Below are positions 62,438 to 64,000 of a stretch of 64,000 nt of DNA, piece after piece. Every line of letters begins with the position of its first letter. Position 1 is the stretch's first letter. A model generated the notes under the pieces. That model saw nothing but the letters and a program-made list of their open reading frames with translations, did no database searches and was not told where the DNA came from. Source of the stretch: Duganella sp. sic0402 (lineage in GTDB: Bacteria; Pseudomonadota; Gammaproteobacteria; Burkholderiales; Burkholderiaceae_D); assembly GCF_019219065.1 (NCBI RefSeq), contig NZ_JAHUWK010000014.1:62001-126000 (forward strand). The letters are read 5' to 3'. The position numbers and the translations under genes are program-made.

Positions 62438-63367
62438 ATGAACATACCATCCCACAAGCTACTCGCCATCATCGAAGCGCAGGTCCACCTGGTAGGACTC
62501 GGCAATGACCTGAGCGCGGTGATGGACGCCGCTTCCGCCAAAGCGGTGGCGCTGACCGGCGCCGACGGCGCCGTGGTCGAACTGCTGGAAGACGACGCCA
62601 TCGTCTACCGTTCCGCCAGCGGCATCGCCGAAGCGCAACTGGGCTTGCGCATGCCGGTGGCTAACAGCCTGTCCGGCCACGTGCTGACCAGCCGCGCCGC
62701 AGCGCTGTGCGGCGACAGTGAAATCGATGACCGCGTCAACCGCGACGCCTGCCGCAAGGTTGGTTTGCGGGCGATGGTGATCGTGCCGCTGATCGCCAGC
62801 GGCGAAGCGATCGCCGTGATGAAGCTGATATGGAAAGAACCGCGCGCATTCAACGAGAGCGAAGCGGAAATCGCGCAGCTGCTGGCCAATATGACCGCCA
62901 TGCTGATGCAGCGCGCCACCCAGGAAGGCCCGAATGTGCTGCGCCAGCGCCTCACGCTGGACGAGGCCAGCGGCACCGCCAACCGCTCCTTCTTCTATGA
63001 GCAGCTGCAAGCCAGGCTGGCGGCGCAAGGCGGTAACGGGCAACTGGGCGTGGCGGTGGTGCGCATCAACGGCATCGCAAACCTGCCGGAGGCGCTGGCC
63101 GACATCTCGCGCCGCATTGAACGCGAATGCCGTCCGGGCGACCTGGTGGCGCGCATCGGCCACGATGAATTTGGCGTAATCCTGAACATGGCGTCGCGCC
63201 GTTCCATCGTCACCAGTCAGCTGCATCGTATCAGCCTGTCGGTGACCGGTGAACCGCTGCCCGGCATCAGCGACGGCGCACTGCGCAACGCCTGCCACAC
63301 CGGCAGCTCACTCTATCCGGAAGACGCCCGCACCGCGATTGAACTGGTGCAGGCCGCCCGTCCTTAA
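62438..63367 (+). CDS. GAF protein with degenerate GGDEF domain
   Basis: A 309-residue cytoplasmic protein. A GAF domain fills about residues 10-165 (DAASAKAVALTGADGAVVEL, VGLRAMVIVPLIASGEAIAV). The C-terminal part (about 178-305) aligns with GGDEF domains, but the key positions are altered. The usual DxLTGLxNR is DEASGTANR, the Mg-binding Asp region reads VAVVRINGIANLP, and the signature is RIGHDEFGVIL instead of GGDEF. Cyclase activity is therefore unlikely; a GTP or c-di-GMP sensing role is possible. The ATG at 62438 has no ribosome site and sits directly behind the terminator hairpin, so the true start or promoter is unclear. Confidence 0.75.
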   Translation: MNIPSHKLLAIIEAQVHLVGLGNDLSAVMDAASAKAVALTGADGAVVELLEDDAIVYRSASGIAEAQLGLRMPVANSLSGHVLTSRAAALCGDSEIDDRVNRDACRKVGLRAMVIVPLIASGEAIAVMKLIWKEPRAFNESEAEIAQLLANMTAMLMQRATQEGPNVLRQRLTLDEASGTANRSFFYEQLQARLAAQGGNGQLGVAVVRINGIANLPEALADISRRIERECRPGDLVARIGHDEFGVILNMASRRSIVTSQLHRISLSVTGEPLPGISDGALRNACHTGSSLYPEDARTAIELVQAARP

Positions 63368-64000
63368 ATGAATACCGGCTCGGGTTCCAGCAGCACGCCA
63401 TAGCGCGCCTGCACGTCGGCCTGAATTGCCTTGGCCAGCGCCACCACGTCAGCGCCGGTGGCGCCACCATTGTTGACCAGTACCAGCGCCTGTTTCGGAT
63501 ACACGCCAGCCGCGCCCAGGCTCTTGCCCTTCCAGCCGCATTGATCGATCAGCCAGCCGGCAGCCAGCTTCTCGCTGCCATCCGGCTGCGCGTGATGCAC
63601 CAGATTCGGAAAGCGCTCCAGCAGCGCCGCGCATTGCGCGCCTGATACCAATGGATTCTTGAAGAAGCTGCCGGCGTTGCCGATCACCGCCGGATCGGGC
63701 AGCTTGCGGCGGCGGATGGCGATCACCGCATCGGCCACCTGGCGCGGCGTTGGCTTGGCCGGCATGCCGGGTTCCGCCGCCAGTTCGGCATAGCGCAGGT
63801 TTGGTTGCCACAGTTTGGGCAAGGCGAAGGTCACATCCAGGATGATCAGGTCACGGCCTTCGTGCTTGAACACGCTGTCGCGATAAGCGAAGCGGCACGC
63901 AGCGCCATCCATTACGCGCGTCTCGCCTGTGGCGGGGTCGAACACCGTCACGCTGTGAAACACGTCCTTGATTTCCAGTCCGTAGGCGCCGATATTCTGG
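63364..64000 (-). CDS. murB: UDP-N-acetylenolpyruvoylglucosamine reductase, C-terminal part (cut by window edge)
   Basis: About 212 codons of MurB, which reduces the enolpyruvyl group during peptidoglycan precursor synthesis using NADPH and FAD. The visible part begins with QNIGAYGLEIKD at the window edge and runs through ACRFAYRDSVFK and the catalytic GNAGSFFKNP (Ser as proton donor), then GWLIDQCGWKGKSLG and a C-terminal Glu in PEPVFI. The sequence is that of type I MurB. The FAD-binding N-terminus lies outside the window. The stop overlaps the convergent GAF-protein stop by 4 bases. Confidence 0.95.
   Translation of the reverse strand, partial: QNIGAYGLEIKDVFHSVTVFDPATGETRVMDGAACRFAYRDSVFKHEGRDLIILDVTFALPKLWQPNLRYAELAAEPGMPAKPTPRQVADAVIAIRRRKLPDPAVIGNAGSFFKNPLVSGAQCAALLERFPNLVHHAQPDGSEKLAAGWLIDQCGWKGKSLGAAGVYPKQALVLVNNGGATGADVVALAKAIQADVQARYGVLLEPEPVFI

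Overview
The window looks like chromosomal DNA of a GC-rich, motile, Gram-negative betaproteobacterium, most likely in the Oxalobacteraceae (Massilia/Duganella/Janthinobacterium group). This rests on the protein style, the orn/M48/rsgA and argF-argG neighbourhoods, the abundance of MCPs, TonB and RND genes, and uniformly high GC. It is an inference from gene content, not a database match. Only one RNA gene is present (tRNA-Lys, UUU). The only mobile DNA is the truncated end of an IS21-type element at the left edge. No CRISPR array, prophage or plasmid function was seen.

Layout. 1-1700: an IS21 end, then a lower-GC two-gene unit (a glycine-zipper membrane protein and a small partner) that looks acquired. 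1700-10400: a cupin, a TonB-dependent receptor, an OafA-type acyltransferase, tRNA-Lys, a Suv3-like RNA helicase, an IMPACT-family protein and a DUF418 membrane protein. 10600-14600: two MCPs facing each other, then an outer-membrane beta-barrel gene. 14776-21936: a six-gene operon (HlyD-like adaptor, ABC ATPase, two FtsX-type permeases, NtrC-type response regulator, histidine kinase) behind a consensus sigma-54 promoter whose predicted transcript starts at, or one base before, the first start codon. 21933-31262: an MCP with a CheR/CheB-docking tail, a TcyP-like symporter, a FadL-type porin, and an RND pump with its lipoprotein adaptor. 31471-46419: mostly housekeeping and transport genes (divergent PAP2, DUF475/TerC-like, SrkA kinase, YecA-family, Nramp plus SulP, JmjC-like cupin, esterase, DUF1176, orn, M48 protease, rsgA), interrupted by a 756-residue, almost pure Ala/Glu coiled-coil protein. 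46466-51601: an orphan soluble TPR-GAF-histidine kinase, then argF and argG.

51695-62399 is the most coherent system: a Wsp-type surface-sensing chemosensory operon in the order wspA1-wspA2-wspB-wspC-wspD-wspE-wspF-wspR, ending in ppnP. Receptors on the membrane feed a CheA-REC hybrid kinase (WspE), with CheW couplers (WspB, WspD), methyltransferase (WspC) and methylesterase (WspF) adaptation enzymes. The output is the diguanylate cyclase WspR, which makes c-di-GMP. The unusual parts are two tandem full-length WspA receptors, and a nucleoside phosphorylase gene overlapping the wspR stop codon. After a strong terminator comes a GAF protein with a decayed GGDEF domain, and the window ends inside murB.

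The best leads are the sigma-54 promoter and palindrome arrangement of the efflux operon, the duplicated WspA, the giant coiled-coil protein and the low-GC glycine-zipper pair.
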